Shown here: positions 1-7,051 of the stretch, piece by piece
Layout: every line of letters begins with the position of its first letter
Position numbering within the stretch: position 1 is the first letter of the stretch
NCBI GenBank assembly: GCA_016301965.1
Contig: JAEDOO010000020.1
Coordinates: 1 to 20,164, forward strand
Direction: 5' to 3'
Length of the DNA: 20,164 nucleotides
Origin: Lachnospiraceae bacterium
GTDB taxonomy: Bacteria > Bacillota > Clostridia > Lachnospirales > Lachnospiraceae
Notes under the pieces: generated by a model
What the model saw: only the letters and a program-made list of their open reading frames with translations
Database searches by the model: none
Told to the model about the DNA's origin: nothing
Translations under genes and position numbers: made by a program

Positions 1-8
1 TTACTTAT

Positions 9-770
9 TTACAGGCGTACAGAAACGCCCCGGCTCTGCAAATACTGCTTTACCTGACAGATTTCCAGTTCTTTATAATGGAATAAGGAAGCTGCCAGTG
101 CCGCATCGGCACCGCCTTTTGTAAGCGCATCGTAGAAATGCTCCATGGTCCCGGCACCGCCGGAGGCAATTACCGGAATCTTAACAGCTTCTGACACAGC
201 CTTCGTCAGTTCGATATCATAACCTGCCTTGGTGCCGTCACAGTCCATACTGGTCAAAAGAATCTCTCCTGCGCCGAGAGACTCTGCCCGAAGAGCCCAT
301 TCCACAGCATCGATCCCCATATCCACACGACCGCCATTTTTATAAATATTCCATCCACTACCATCCGCGCGGCGTTTAGCATCGATGGCCACGACCACAC
401 ACTGACTGCCAAATTTCATGGCCGCGTCATGGATCAGCGAAGGATTCATGATGGCAGAGCTGTTGATGGATATCTTATCCGCACCCTCTCTGAGCAGCAT
501 CTTAAAATCATCTACACTGCGAATACCGCCGCCCACCGTAAAGGGAATAAACACATTGGCTGCCACGGCCCGTACCATATCTACTACTGTATTGCGATTA
601 TCTGAGGAAGCCGTAATATCCAGAAATACCACCTCGTCCGCTCCGGCAGCGTCATAAGCCTTTGCGATTTCCACCGGATCACCGGCATCTCTCAGATTGA
701 CAAAATTCACACCTTTAACGACCCTGCCGTTATTTACATCCAGACAGGGAATAATTCTCTTTGTAAACAT
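9..770 (-). CDS. hisF: Imidazole glycerol phosphate synthase, cyclase subunit HisF
   Basis: HisF is the (beta/alpha)8-barrel subunit that uses ammonia channelled from HisH to convert PRFAR to imidazole glycerol phosphate and AICAR in histidine biosynthesis; it is cytoplasmic. The two family catalytic aspartates are visible: Asp11 in I-I-P-C-L-D-V and Asp130 in V-A-I-D-A-K-R. The phosphate-binding loops are seen as F-T-V-G-G-G-I-R and A-S-G-G-A-G-T. The open frame extends ten codons further upstream, but I place the start at the ATG ending at 770 because it begins M-F-T-K-R-I-I-P-C-L-D-V, the usual HisF N-terminus, and gives 253 aa, the family length. This start lies one base past the hisH stop, so the two subunits are probably translated together. 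The gene is complete; the rest of the his operon, if present, lies left of the window. Confidence 0.97.
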   Translation of the reverse strand: MFTKRIIPCLDVNNGRVVKGVNFVNLRDAGDPVEIAKAYDAAGADEVVFLDITASSDNRNTVVDMVRAVAANVFIPFTVGGGIRSVDDFKMLLREGADKISINSSAIMNPSLIHDAAMKFGSQCVVVAIDAKRRADGSGWNIYKNGGRVDMGIDAVEWALRAESLGAGEILLTSMDCDGTKAGYDIELTKAVSEAVKIPVIASGGAGTMEHFYDALTKGGADAALAASLFHYKELEICQVKQYLQSRGVSVRL

Positions 771-771
771 C

Positions 772-1392
772 TCAATTGTCCTCCCTGCCAATGGCTGCAA
801 AATTCTTCAGGATCTGTAATCCAAACCGGGAGCTCTTTTCCGGATGGAACTGACAGGCAAACACATTCCCCTGCTCCACCGACGCATGAATTGTAGTACC
901 ATACTCACAGGTGGCCTTGACGATTGTCTCATTCTCCGCCTGCAGGTAATACGAATGAACAAAATATACGTAGGTATCCTCCGGAATATCCTTAAACAGG
1001 CGACCTTCGTTCTGTATATGCAGAGAATTCCATCCCATATGCGGAATTTTAAGGCCTTCTGTCTCCGGAATTCTCAAAATTCTGCCCTTTAAAATACCAA
1101 GTCCCTTTACACCGGGAGTTTCCTCACTTGATTCAAACAAAAGCTGCAATCCCAGGCAAATACCCAGAAAGGGAATTCCCCGATCAACCACTTCATGTAT
1201 CACCCCGACCAGTCCATATCTCTCCAGATTGGCCATAGCATCGCCAAACGCGCCAACTCCGGGCAAAATAACTTTCTCAGAAGACAAAATCGTGTCTCTG
1301 TCTCTGGTCAGTACTGTCTCTTCCCCCAGAAGCTGCAGCGCCTTTTCTACGCTCTTAATATTTCCTGCATCGTAATCCAGTATCGCAATCAT
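772..1392 (-). CDS. hisH: Imidazole glycerol phosphate synthase, glutaminase subunit HisH
   Basis: HisH is the class I glutamine amidotransferase partner of HisF. It hydrolyses glutamine and passes ammonia to the cyclase. At 206 aa it has normal length. The nucleophile is Cys79 in G-I-C-L-G-L-Q, and the His/Glu of the triad are in F-H-P-E-K-S (His183, Glu185). The oxyanion-loop region P-G-V-G-A-F-G is also present. Its TGA stop (772-774) is followed after one base by the hisF ATG, which fits an obligate heterodimer. It is the first gene of this transcript in the window: a sigma-A-type promoter (1505-1532) and a 57-nt repeated leader element (1446-1502) lie directly upstream. Confidence 0.97.
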   Translation of the reverse strand: MIAILDYDAGNIKSVEKALQLLGEETVLTRDRDTILSSEKVILPGVGAFGDAMANLERYGLVGVIHEVVDRGIPFLGICLGLQLLFESSEETPGVKGLGILKGRILRIPETEGLKIPHMGWNSLHIQNEGRLFKDIPEDTYVYFVHSYYLQAENETIVKATCEYGTTIHASVEQGNVFACQFHPEKSSRFGLQILKNFAAIGREDN

Positions 1393-1445
1393 AATCAGTT
1401 CTCCGTTGGTGTCAAATTTTTCTGTACTAAACAGTTAATGTATAC

Positions 1446-1502
1446 CTGAATTATGTTCTTACAGCCTCATCAAAATACGCTTCGGCCTGCCCTGAACAGT
1501 TA
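1446..1502 (-). repeat. 57-bp dispersed leader element, copy 1 (5' UTR of hisH)
   Basis: This 57-bp stretch aligns without gaps to 13202-13258 upstream of larB, with 46 of 57 identical bases by hand count. Both copies have the same orientation relative to the downstream gene. In transcript direction the conserved blocks are TAACTGTTCAG, then CGAA, then TTGATGAGGC, GTAAGAACAT and ATTCAG. TGTTC near the 5' end can pair with GAACA near the 3' end in both copies. It begins just after the predicted hisH -10 box, so it would form the very start of the mRNA. A partial second copy of its beginning (TTAACTGTTTAG) occurs downstream, around 1427-1438. Function unknown. Confidence 0.6.
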
Positions 1503-1504
1503 AA

Positions 1505-1532
1505 AGTATACCATACTGCACTTAAATTTCAA
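1505..1532 (-). promoter_or_regulatory. Predicted sigma-A promoter of hisH-hisF
   Basis: On the minus strand a TTGAAA -35 hexamer (1527-1532) is followed after 16 bp by TATACT (1505-1510). It lies upstream of hisH with no other minus-strand gene between, and the 57-bp leader element starts right after it. Confidence 0.6.
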
Positions 1533-1534
1533 GA

Positions 1535-1621
1535 AAGAAGTGCCACCACAGGAATATTCCTCCTGCGACGGCACTTCTTCGCTGCCATACCGCGAAAAAA
1601 GGTACAGTGCCCTTTTTCGCG
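1535..1621 (-). terminator. Two stacked terminator hairpins behind the sensor kinase gene
   Basis: On the minus strand the kinase stop codon (1628-1630) is followed by a hairpin with CGCGAAAAA/TTTTTCGCG arms (about 1591-1621). A second hairpin follows, with 10-bp arms AAGAAGTGCC (1535-1544) and GGCACTTCTT (1570-1579) and an inner CAGGA/TCCTG stem. The second is followed by a T-rich tail. Together they separate the two-component operon from the his promoter. Confidence 0.7.
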
Positions 1622-1627
1622 TATCGT

Positions 1628-3196
1628 TTATTCACTGACCGGTCTTTCTCTGTGTTCCAGTGTAAACCAGAATTCCACACCGTTGGTATAATTCTTTACA
1701 CCACACTGTTGCTGCATGGACTCCATAACTGCTTTTACTATGGAAAGACCTATACCACTTCCTCCATATTCACGGGTACGCGCTTTATCCACCTTATAAA
1801 ATTTGATCCAGATCTTGTCCAGATCTTCTTCCGGAATCTGTTTACCTGTATTAAAGACTGAAGTTCTGACTATGCCGTTTTCTACCCTGCAGCGGATATC
1901 CAGTATCTTCTCTCCTTCAATATGATGCAGCGCATTGGAAATATAATTCGTCACCACTTCCTCCACACTGAATTCATCGCCCCAGACATACAGAGGCTCC
2001 GTCTGATGAAGATTTACCTTTACCCCTTTCTGTTCGATCAACAGTCCCGAAGACTGCAGCACACCACAGATCAGTGCCGTCAGATCAAAGCATTCCATTT
2101 CCACCGGTTCGCTGGAAAACTCCAGCCGATTCAGAGAAAGCAATTTCTTTACCATCTCGTTCATCTTTCTAGCCTCATCCGCAATGACTTCCGCATAAAA
2201 CGTACGGCTTTCCGGATCATCGTTAACATTATCGATCAGCCCTTCTGCATATCCCTGAATCAACGCGATGGGTGTCTTAAGCTCATGAGATACGTTGGAA
2301 AGAAACTCCTTTCGCATCTCATCTACCTCTTCTTTTTTCTGGATATCTTTCTGCAGCTGCAGATTGGCGGATTTCAGTTCAGAAATAACCTTTTCCAGTT
2401 CTTCACTCATACGGTTGAAATTGTGTCCCAATACACCGATCTCATCTTTGCCGCCGCTCTCATATTTTGCTTCGAAATCCAGATTGGACATCCGTTCTGA
2501 AAGCTGTGTCAATTCCTGGATCGGACGGGTAAAACGGCGTACAGCAAACCAGGCCATAACGCCCCAGAAAATTGCCATCACAATGCCCACGATCAGGAAA
2601 AAACTATTCGCCAGTCTGGCACTTTCCTTAATGCTGGCCACCGGAGTTCTGACAATAAAACTGTATTTGCTTTTCAACTGTCCCCAGATTTCCATATAGA
2701 TTTCTTTATTAAAGAAATCGCTGTTCTTCTGCAGCGTATAATTGTCGGTCTGCTCAAGGATTTCCGGTTTGGCCTTATCCAGTCCCACATTGTAGCCAAA
2801 CAGCCTGCCGCTGATCTTACCTGCCTCCCGCTCCTTTTGATTACTTAAGACCACAGTCTGATCGGCATCCATTACCAGAAACAAAAGATTATTGGCTTCA
2901 CAGTACTGTTTCAGACTTTCCGGTATTTCATCTTCCTTTTTCCCCTCTGTACTGTCTTCCTGGTCTGCTTTCTCCTGCAGATAGGAAAAATCCTGTTCCT
3001 CCAGAAGCTCCATAGCATGTTTCAGTACATCCGCTTTCTGCGATGTATAATACTTTTCCATAAACAGAAGATTGGTGACCACACCGCCAAGGATAACCAT
3101 AAACACCATAGTGATCGTGATCAGCACCAGCTTCGTACGGATGGAATGTCGGATGGAAACACTGCAGGCAGCTCTTTTTTCTTTTCTTTCCGTCAT
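1628..3196 (-). CDS. Membrane sensor histidine kinase (HAMP, HisKA, HATPase_c)
   Basis: This is a transmembrane histidine kinase, partner of the response regulator encoded just upstream. Visible domains in order: an N-terminal membrane segment (around residues 22-45), an extracytoplasmic sensor of about 140 residues, and a second membrane segment starting F-F-L-I-V-G-I-V. Then come a HAMP linker, a HisKA H-box S-N-V-S-H-E-L-K-T-P with the phospho-acceptor His, an N-box containing N-Y-I-S-N-A-L, and a C-terminal G-rich ATP lid G-G-S-G-I-G-L-S-I-V. The usual D-x-G-x-G box reads N-T-G-K-Q-I, a variant seen in VanS/PhoR-like kinases. The frame opens at a TTG (3214) overlapping the regulator stop. 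I prefer the ATG ending at 3196 (M-T-E-R-K), four bases past that stop and preceded by GAGGT, giving 522 aa. The signal sensed is unknown. Confidence 0.93.
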   Translation of the reverse strand: MTERKEKRAACSVSIRHSIRTKLVLITITMVFMVILGGVVTNLLFMEKYYTSQKADVLKHAMELLEEQDFSYLQEKADQEDSTEGKKEDEIPESLKQYCEANNLLFLVMDADQTVVLSNQKEREAGKISGRLFGYNVGLDKAKPEILEQTDNYTLQKNSDFFNKEIYMEIWGQLKSKYSFIVRTPVASIKESARLANSFFLIVGIVMAIFWGVMAWFAVRRFTRPIQELTQLSERMSNLDFEAKYESGGKDEIGVLGHNFNRMSEELEKVISELKSANLQLQKDIQKKEEVDEMRKEFLSNVSHELKTPIALIQGYAEGLIDNVNDDPESRTFYAEVIADEARKMNEMVKKLLSLNRLEFSSEPVEMECFDLTALICGVLQSSGLLIEQKGVKVNLHQTEPLYVWGDEFSVEEVVTNYISNALHHIEGEKILDIRCRVENGIVRTSVFNTGKQIPEEDLDKIWIKFYKVDKARTREYGGSGIGLSIVKAVMESMQQQCGVKNYTNGVEFWFTLEHRERPVSE

Positions 3197-3200
3197 CTTA

Positions 3201-3878
3201 CTACTGTACCTCAAATTTATAACCCATTCCCCAGATCGTATGGATCATCTCACCTTTTTCTCCCAGCTTGCTTCTCAGCTTTTTCACATGTGTATCGATG
3301 GTTCTGGCATCACCAAAATAGTCGTAATTCCAGACATGATTCAGTATTTTTTCTCTGGAAAGCGCAATCCCCTGATTTTCAAGAAAATAGCTGAGAAGTT
3401 CAAATTCTTTAAAGCTAAGTTCAATCTTCTTACCATCCACGCTCACTTCATGTGCCGTTTTATTGATCTCTATACCACCTGCAGAAAGGAGTTCTTCTTC
3501 CTCCACTTTACCGCTGCGGCGAAGAATGGCTTCCACTCTGGCCACCAGGATCTTAGGGCTGAAGGGTTTGGAAATATACTCATCTACCCCAAGCTCAAAT
3601 CCTTTCAGTTCATCCTGCTCATCTCCTTTGGCAGTAAGCATAATGATCGGCACCTTGCTCTCTTCACGAATCTCCCGGCAGGTCTGCCATCCATCCATCT
3701 TTGGCATCATCACATCCAGAATGATCAGTGCCACATCCCGATTCTCATAAAAAAGATCCACGGCTTCTTCACCATCTGCAGCCTCAATTACTTTATATCC
3801 CTCCCGGACAAGAAAATCTCTGACCAGTTTTCTCATACGACTCTCGTCATCAACTACCATGATTTTTATTTCCTGCAT
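3201..3878 (-). CDS. OmpR/PhoB-family response regulator
   Basis: This is a cytoplasmic DNA-binding response regulator of 225 aa, normal for the OmpR/PhoB family. The receiver domain shows the acidic pair Asp10/Asp11, the phospho-acceptor Asp55 in I-I-L-D-V-M-M-P, Thr82 and Lys104 in S-K-P-F-S-P. The C-terminal winged helix contains F-K-E-F-E-L-L-S-Y-F and the recognition-helix region R-T-I-D-T-H-V-K-K-L-R-S-K-L-G. The start is well set by an AGGAGGT ribosome binding site eight bases upstream. It is followed by its kinase gene with a 4-nt gap. About 200 bp of leader hold a pair of inverted GTGAATA-type boxes that could be autoregulatory sites (inference). Target genes cannot be read from this sequence. 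Confidence 0.95.
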   Translation of the reverse strand: MQEIKIMVVDDESRMRKLVRDFLVREGYKVIEAADGEEAVDLFYENRDVALIILDVMMPKMDGWQTCREIREESKVPIIMLTAKGDEQDELKGFELGVDEYISKPFSPKILVARVEAILRRSGKVEEEELLSAGGIEINKTAHEVSVDGKKIELSFKEFELLSYFLENQGIALSREKILNHVWNYDYFGDARTIDTHVKKLRSKLGEKGEMIHTIWGMGYKFEVQ

Positions 3879-3972
3879 ATTCGTACCTCCTGCCCTGCAG
3901 CATGTTTCGTCCTGACCAGTGTCTGTCCTGGCCTTTTACCAACGATTTATTTTACTTTACCAGAGAAATATG

Positions 3973-4029
3973 GTGAATATGTGAATTCTTTTCCCATACC
4001 TACAGTAACTTTCTCACATTTATTCACAA
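3973..4029. promoter_or_regulatory. Inverted GTGAATA-type boxes upstream of the response regulator
   Basis: Two related motifs face each other about 30 bp apart: GTGAATATGTGAA on the plus strand (3973-3985), and its relative GTGAATAAATGTGA read on the minus strand (about 4014-4027). They lie 95-150 bp upstream of the regulator start. A binding site for the regulator itself is a plausible guess; no more than that. Confidence 0.35.
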
Positions 4030-4035
4030 TAATAC

Positions 4036-4073
4036 AAAAAGTCCGGACAGCCCAAAAGCTGCACGGACTTTTT
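4036..4073. terminator. Bidirectional terminator behind the Ser/Thr kinase gene
   Basis: Perfect 10-bp arms AAAAAGTCCG (4036-4045) and CGGACTTTTT (4064-4073) enclose a smaller CAGC/GCTG stem. The T-run completes a terminator on the minus strand, just past the kinase stop at 4081. The symmetric A-run would let it also work on the plus strand. Confidence 0.85.
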
Positions 4074-4080
4074 CACAGGA

Positions 4081-5406
4081 TCATTTCCGAAATATCTCCA
4101 TAATACGTGAAACGCCATCCTGCAGATATTTGCCTATATTCATACTGTTCAGTTTTTTTGCAAAATTCCCAAACCATTCCTGCATACTGTCCAGTGACGG
4201 AAGGTACTGACTGATCCCTTTAAACATACCCAGAGAAGAAAAGACAAATTCCAGAACGAAAAGGATGACGATCAGAATCACAATGATCAGTCCGATGTTC
4301 AGAGCCTTCTGCAGACCTGCTGCCACATCTTCATCCTCGTTTTCTTCTTCAGGAGTACGGTCATAGTCATCCTGGTAATATCTGTCCTGCCTCTCTTTTT
4401 TCTTTTGGGATTGTTTTCTGGCCGCACTCTCTGTATGTTCTGCTCTGTGTTTTTTCTTTCCGGACTTCTGCAATTTCTTATCCTGTCCGGTAATCTGCTC
4501 TTTGATCTGTTCCACCTGCTTATGCGTAAAAACCATAGTCTTTCCCGAAGCATCCTCCTGCGCAGAGGAATACAGCGTAGTGCCATCCGGATTTTTCATA
4601 CAAAGCTTCAGATCACGAATCAGCTCTCCCATGGATTGATAGCGGTCATCCATTCTGCGGTTCATGGCTTTTAAAATTATCAGATTCAGACGATTTGAGA
4701 TATCTCCATACATATCCTTGGGCGCGATCACATTGCCCTCCATATGATGCATGGCGATCTCCACCACGGATTTTCCCAAAAAGGGAAGCTTGCCTGTGCA
4801 CATCTCATACATCGTCACACCCAGGGAATAAATATCCGTTCGCTGATCAGAATACCCTCCGCGCACCTGTTCCGGAGAACTGTAATACACCGAACCGCAG
4901 GCATCCACCGTCATCGTATCCGAAGACTGCATTCTTGCTATACCAAAATCAGAGATCTTTACATTACCGTTTGTCGTAATAATAATGTTATCCGGCTTGA
5001 TATCCCGGTGAATGATTCCTGCTTTATGTGCTGTAAACAAGGCATCCGCTGCCTGAATGGAAATACCTACGCATTCTGTGCTGCTCAGTCGGCCTCTTTT
5101 CTGGATATACTGTTTCAGCGTCATGCCCTCGATCAGCTCCATGACAATAAACCAGTGACCTCTGTCCTGATCCACATCATAAACATCCACGATATTTGGA
5201 TGAGACAATTTCGCAGCTGCCTGTGCTTCCCGGATAAACTTTTTCAGATATCCCTCGTCCTGCTGCAGCGAATCCTTGATCATTTTCAGCGCAGCCTGCT
5301 TATGCAGTGCATGATCCATGATACGATATACGATAGCCATACCGCCTCTTCCGATCTCATCGATAATTTCGTATCTTCCCTTCAATATCGTGCCGGACGA
5401 TATCAT
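4081..5406 (-). CDS. Transmembrane Ser/Thr protein kinase of the PknB type, without PASTA repeats
   Basis: This Hanks-type kinase has all core motifs: glycine loop I-G-R-G-G-M-A-I-V-Y, catalytic Lys in A-A-L-K-M-I, H-R-D-I-K-P-D-N, S-D-F-G-I-A and the activation-segment end S-S-P-E-Q. A charged linker rich in K/R then E/D follows. Then come one membrane segment (L-N-I-G-L-I-I-V-I-L-I-V-I-L-F) and about 50 outside residues, with none of the PASTA repeats typical of the cell-wall-sensing PknB/PrkC. The frame opens at 5427 with an ATG overlapping the upstream stop. However, AAAGGAGAAAGCAGT lies immediately before the ATG at 5406, which begins M-I-S-S-G-T-I-L-K-G-R-Y-E-I, so I choose that start (441 aa). 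It is co-directional with the mutarotase-like gene and probably cotranscribed from the promoter at 6118-6147. Substrate unknown. Confidence 0.92.
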   Translation of the reverse strand: MISSGTILKGRYEIIDEIGRGGMAIVYRIMDHALHKQAALKMIKDSLQQDEGYLKKFIREAQAAAKLSHPNIVDVYDVDQDRGHWFIVMELIEGMTLKQYIQKRGRLSSTECVGISIQAADALFTAHKAGIIHRDIKPDNIIITTNGNVKISDFGIARMQSSDTMTVDACGSVYYSSPEQVRGGYSDQRTDIYSLGVTMYEMCTGKLPFLGKSVVEIAMHHMEGNVIAPKDMYGDISNRLNLIILKAMNRRMDDRYQSMGELIRDLKLCMKNPDGTTLYSSAQEDASGKTMVFTHKQVEQIKEQITGQDKKLQKSGKKKHRAEHTESAARKQSQKKKERQDRYYQDDYDRTPEEENEDEDVAAGLQKALNIGLIIVILIVILFVLEFVFSSLGMFKGISQYLPSLDSMQEWFGNFAKKLNSMNIGKYLQDGVSRIMEIFRK

Positions 5407-5423
5407 ACTGCTTTCTCCTTTAA

Positions 5424-6071
5424 TCATTCATGATAACATACACGGACAATATGCTGATGATGTTCTCCTGTGATCCAGTCTACATCGTCCGTCAGCCAGC
5501 TCATAATGCCAAGCTGCTTTTTCTCCCAGGCAATGGTGGACTCTTTTTCTTCTTCTGTCATTGGATGTTCCATGCTGGTATCGATCTCATTATATCCAAA
5601 AATATATCCACCTGCATTCCAGATAGAGAAATTACTGTCCGGACCCGGGTCAACTTTGCCTTGTCTGGCATCCACCAGCGCATCGTGACGTCGCTTATAT
5701 TCTTCTTCATTTCCCGGAAAAAGCTTCGTGATAAATACACGATGACGAATCATTTCCTTATTAGATCGAACAATACCAAAATTATGATACATCAGGCGCA
5801 TAGACTGCCAGGGTGTAGAGATCCAATCGTATGTCTCACCCAGAAATCTGTCGTATGTCTCCAGCTTTTCTCTTTCTTCTGCTTCAATATCATAATCGGA
5901 ATCTGTCTCGCAGTAACCAAACAGAATATCTTCCACATTCCATACGCTGAAATTACAGATTCCCGCCATATCAAGGACCTCTGTCAGGTCATTCCAGATC
6001 TTTCCAAGGCGTGCGCGATATTCTCCGCCCATTCCTTCTTTTATTTTCATGGCAAATGCATGTCTTTTCAT
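5424..6071 (-). CDS. Tandem L-rhamnose mutarotase-like protein (duplicated RhaM/DUF718 fold)
   Basis: The protein (215 aa) is built of two related halves. Half one begins K-R-H-A-F-A-M-K-I and has E-Y-R-A-R-L, then C-N-F-S-V-W-N and L-F-G-Y-C-E-T-D. Half two begins I-R-H-R-V-F-I-T-K-L and has E-Y-K-R-R-H, then S-N-F-S-I-W-N and I-F-G-Y-N-E-I-D. L-rhamnose mutarotases interconvert rhamnose anomers and are dimers of about 104 aa, so this looks like a covalently joined dimer. The family's catalytic His in E-Y-x-x-R-H is kept only in half two; half one has Leu there, so at most one active site seems intact. The start at 6071 is set by GGGGG seven bases upstream; an in-frame ATG at 6092 lacks this. 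Its stop overlaps the open frame of the downstream kinase. No other rhamnose gene is nearby. Confidence 0.8.
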   Translation of the reverse strand: MKRHAFAMKIKEGMGGEYRARLGKIWNDLTEVLDMAGICNFSVWNVEDILFGYCETDSDYDIEAEEREKLETYDRFLGETYDWISTPWQSMRLMYHNFGIVRSNKEMIRHRVFITKLFPGNEEEYKRRHDALVDARQGKVDPGPDSNFSIWNAGGYIFGYNEIDTSMEHPMTEEEKESTIAWEKKQLGIMSWLTDDVDWITGEHHQHIVRVCYHE

Positions 6072-6117
6072 TGTCGTTCCCCCTTCGTACATCGGTGAAG
6101 TTTTCCATACCGTCGAT

Positions 6118-6147
6118 ATTATACCATGATATACCCGGATTGTTCAA
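6118..6147 (-). promoter_or_regulatory. Predicted promoter of the mutarotase-like/kinase operon
   Basis: On the minus strand TTGAAC (6142-6147) is followed after 18 bp by a perfect TATAAT (6118-6123). It is about 47 bp upstream of the mutarotase-like start codon. Confidence 0.65.
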
Positions 6148-6265
6148 TGCCCTTTCCAAATCCCATGCAATGTATATAACTTCACATTAATCAATATAAT
6201 TAGCTAAAATTCCTTAAAAAATTGTGAAATTACAGAAAATATGTTTTCTTTTCTGAATATTATGT

Positions 6266-6271
6266 TATACT
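6266..6271 (+). promoter_or_regulatory. Extended -10 box for the XRE regulator gene
   Basis: TATACT preceded by TGT (an extended -10) lies 23 bp upstream of the ATG at 6295. No convincing -35 hexamer is seen in the A/T-rich sequence before it. The leader would be only about 17 nt and contains the AGGAGGT ribosome binding site. Confidence 0.5.
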
Positions 6272-6294
6272 GTCCGCAAAAGGAGGTGGCAACA

Positions 6295-6561
6295 ATGACA
6301 TTTGATTATTCGATCCTGCAGAAAAATCTGCATGACCTACGTGTGGCTAACCGGATCAGTCAGGCCGATTTGGCTAAAGAGCTCGGTTTTTCCCGTCATA
6401 CCTATCTCAATTATGAAACTGGCATCCGTATTCCCACCCTTGACGCCCTCCGTCACATTTCAGCCTATTATCAGGTAGGTATTGATGATCTGTTGGAGCG
6501 TCCTCAGGTTCTTAAGGTGCAGGAACCTCTTAAAAGGGGACCAAAAGCTAAGAAAAAATAA
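6295..6561 (+). CDS. Small XRE/Cro-type helix-turn-helix regulator
   Basis: This 88-aa protein has a single HTH_3 domain: L-H-D-L-R-V-A-N-R-I-S-Q-A-D-L-A-K-E-L-G, then the recognition helix S-R-H-T-Y-L-N-Y-E-T-G. These are followed by I-P-T-L-D-A-L and D-D-L-L, as in Cro/C1 proteins and plasmid addiction antitoxins. A basic tail (R-G-P-K-A-K-K-K) ends it. The open frame begins at 6241, but AAGGAGGT seven bases before the ATG at 6295 decides the start. It is divergent from the mutarotase-like/kinase operon and alone on the plus strand, so it may regulate that operon or itself (inference). No toxin partner is adjacent. Confidence 0.9.
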   Translation: MTFDYSILQKNLHDLRVANRISQADLAKELGFSRHTYLNYETGIRIPTLDALRHISAYYQVGIDDLLERPQVLKVQEPLKRGPKAKKK

Positions 6562-6593
6562 ATCTGACTTTTGTGGAAGTGTATGCCTGACGC

Positions 6594-6618
6594 AAAAAAG
6601 GCCCGTTGGACCTTTTTT
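6594..6618 (+). terminator. Terminator of the XRE gene
   Basis: AAAAAAGG (6594-6601) and CCTTTTTT (6611-6618), with an inner CC/GG pair, form a short hairpin ending in a T-run 33 bp past the stop codon. Confidence 0.65.
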
Positions 6619-6630
6619 CACATGTACGGT

Positions 6631-6681
6631 AAAAAAAGCCCGGAACATTCACATTTTTTGAATGTCCTGAGCTTTTTTTAA
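6631..6681. terminator. Bidirectional terminator between the convergent XRE and copper operons
   Basis: Arms AAAAAAAGC (6631-6639) and GCTTTTTTT (6671-6679) enclose an ACATTCA/TGAATGT inner stem. The symmetry suits termination from both sides: the plus-strand XRE gene and the minus-strand copper operon ending at 6713. Confidence 0.8.
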
Positions 6682-6712
6682 TCTTCTCTTTTTGTTTCGT
6701 ATTTCATAAATA

Positions 6713-7048
6713 CTATATTTCTTCTTTTACCATCAGACCACCTTTCATTGCTGCTGTCCAGTACTCTTTTCGTCCTTCATACTGCTCATTCAGCCACTGA
6801 TGGATCTGATCCAGCCCTTCCTCGCTGTAGGGAAAGGTTTTTCTTGTTTTTTTCTTCTCTGCCGTATGTTCAAAATTAAACGGTTCCGGAAAAGTAAAGA
6901 CTTCAAATTCAGCTTCATCTTTACTCTCTCCGATGGGACGAATCAAAAACCGCATGCCCTGACAGCTGCCGGTATAACGCCGTTTGATTTCGAGTTTGTC
7001 CCGGAGATTATAATTTTGCATATGGCCGATATCTACTCTTTTAATCAC
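6713..7048 (-). CDS. Uncharacterised 111-aa protein at the end of the copper operon
   Basis: I do not recognise this family. The protein is soluble-looking, with no membrane segment or signal peptide, and rich in charged and aromatic residues. Visible patches are G-S-C-Q-G-M-R-F-L-I-R-P near residues 28-39, a lysine cluster E-K-K-K-T-R-K-T-F-P-Y, and W-L-N-E-Q-Y-E-G-R-K-E-Y-W. Only one cysteine is present and there is no C-x-x-C, so it does not look like a metallochaperone. The start is a GTG three bases after the copper ATPase stop, with GGAG overlapping that stop as ribosome binding site, which implies translational coupling. An internal ATG lies at 7021. It shares the csoR-copA transcript and the terminator at 6631-6681. 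Confidence 0.7.
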   Translation of the reverse strand: MIKRVDIGHMQNYNLRDKLEIKRRYTGSCQGMRFLIRPIGESKDEAEFEVFTFPEPFNFEHTAEKKKTRKTFPYSEEGLDQIHQWLNEQYEGRKEYWTAAMKGGLMVKEEI

Positions 7049-7051
7049 AGC

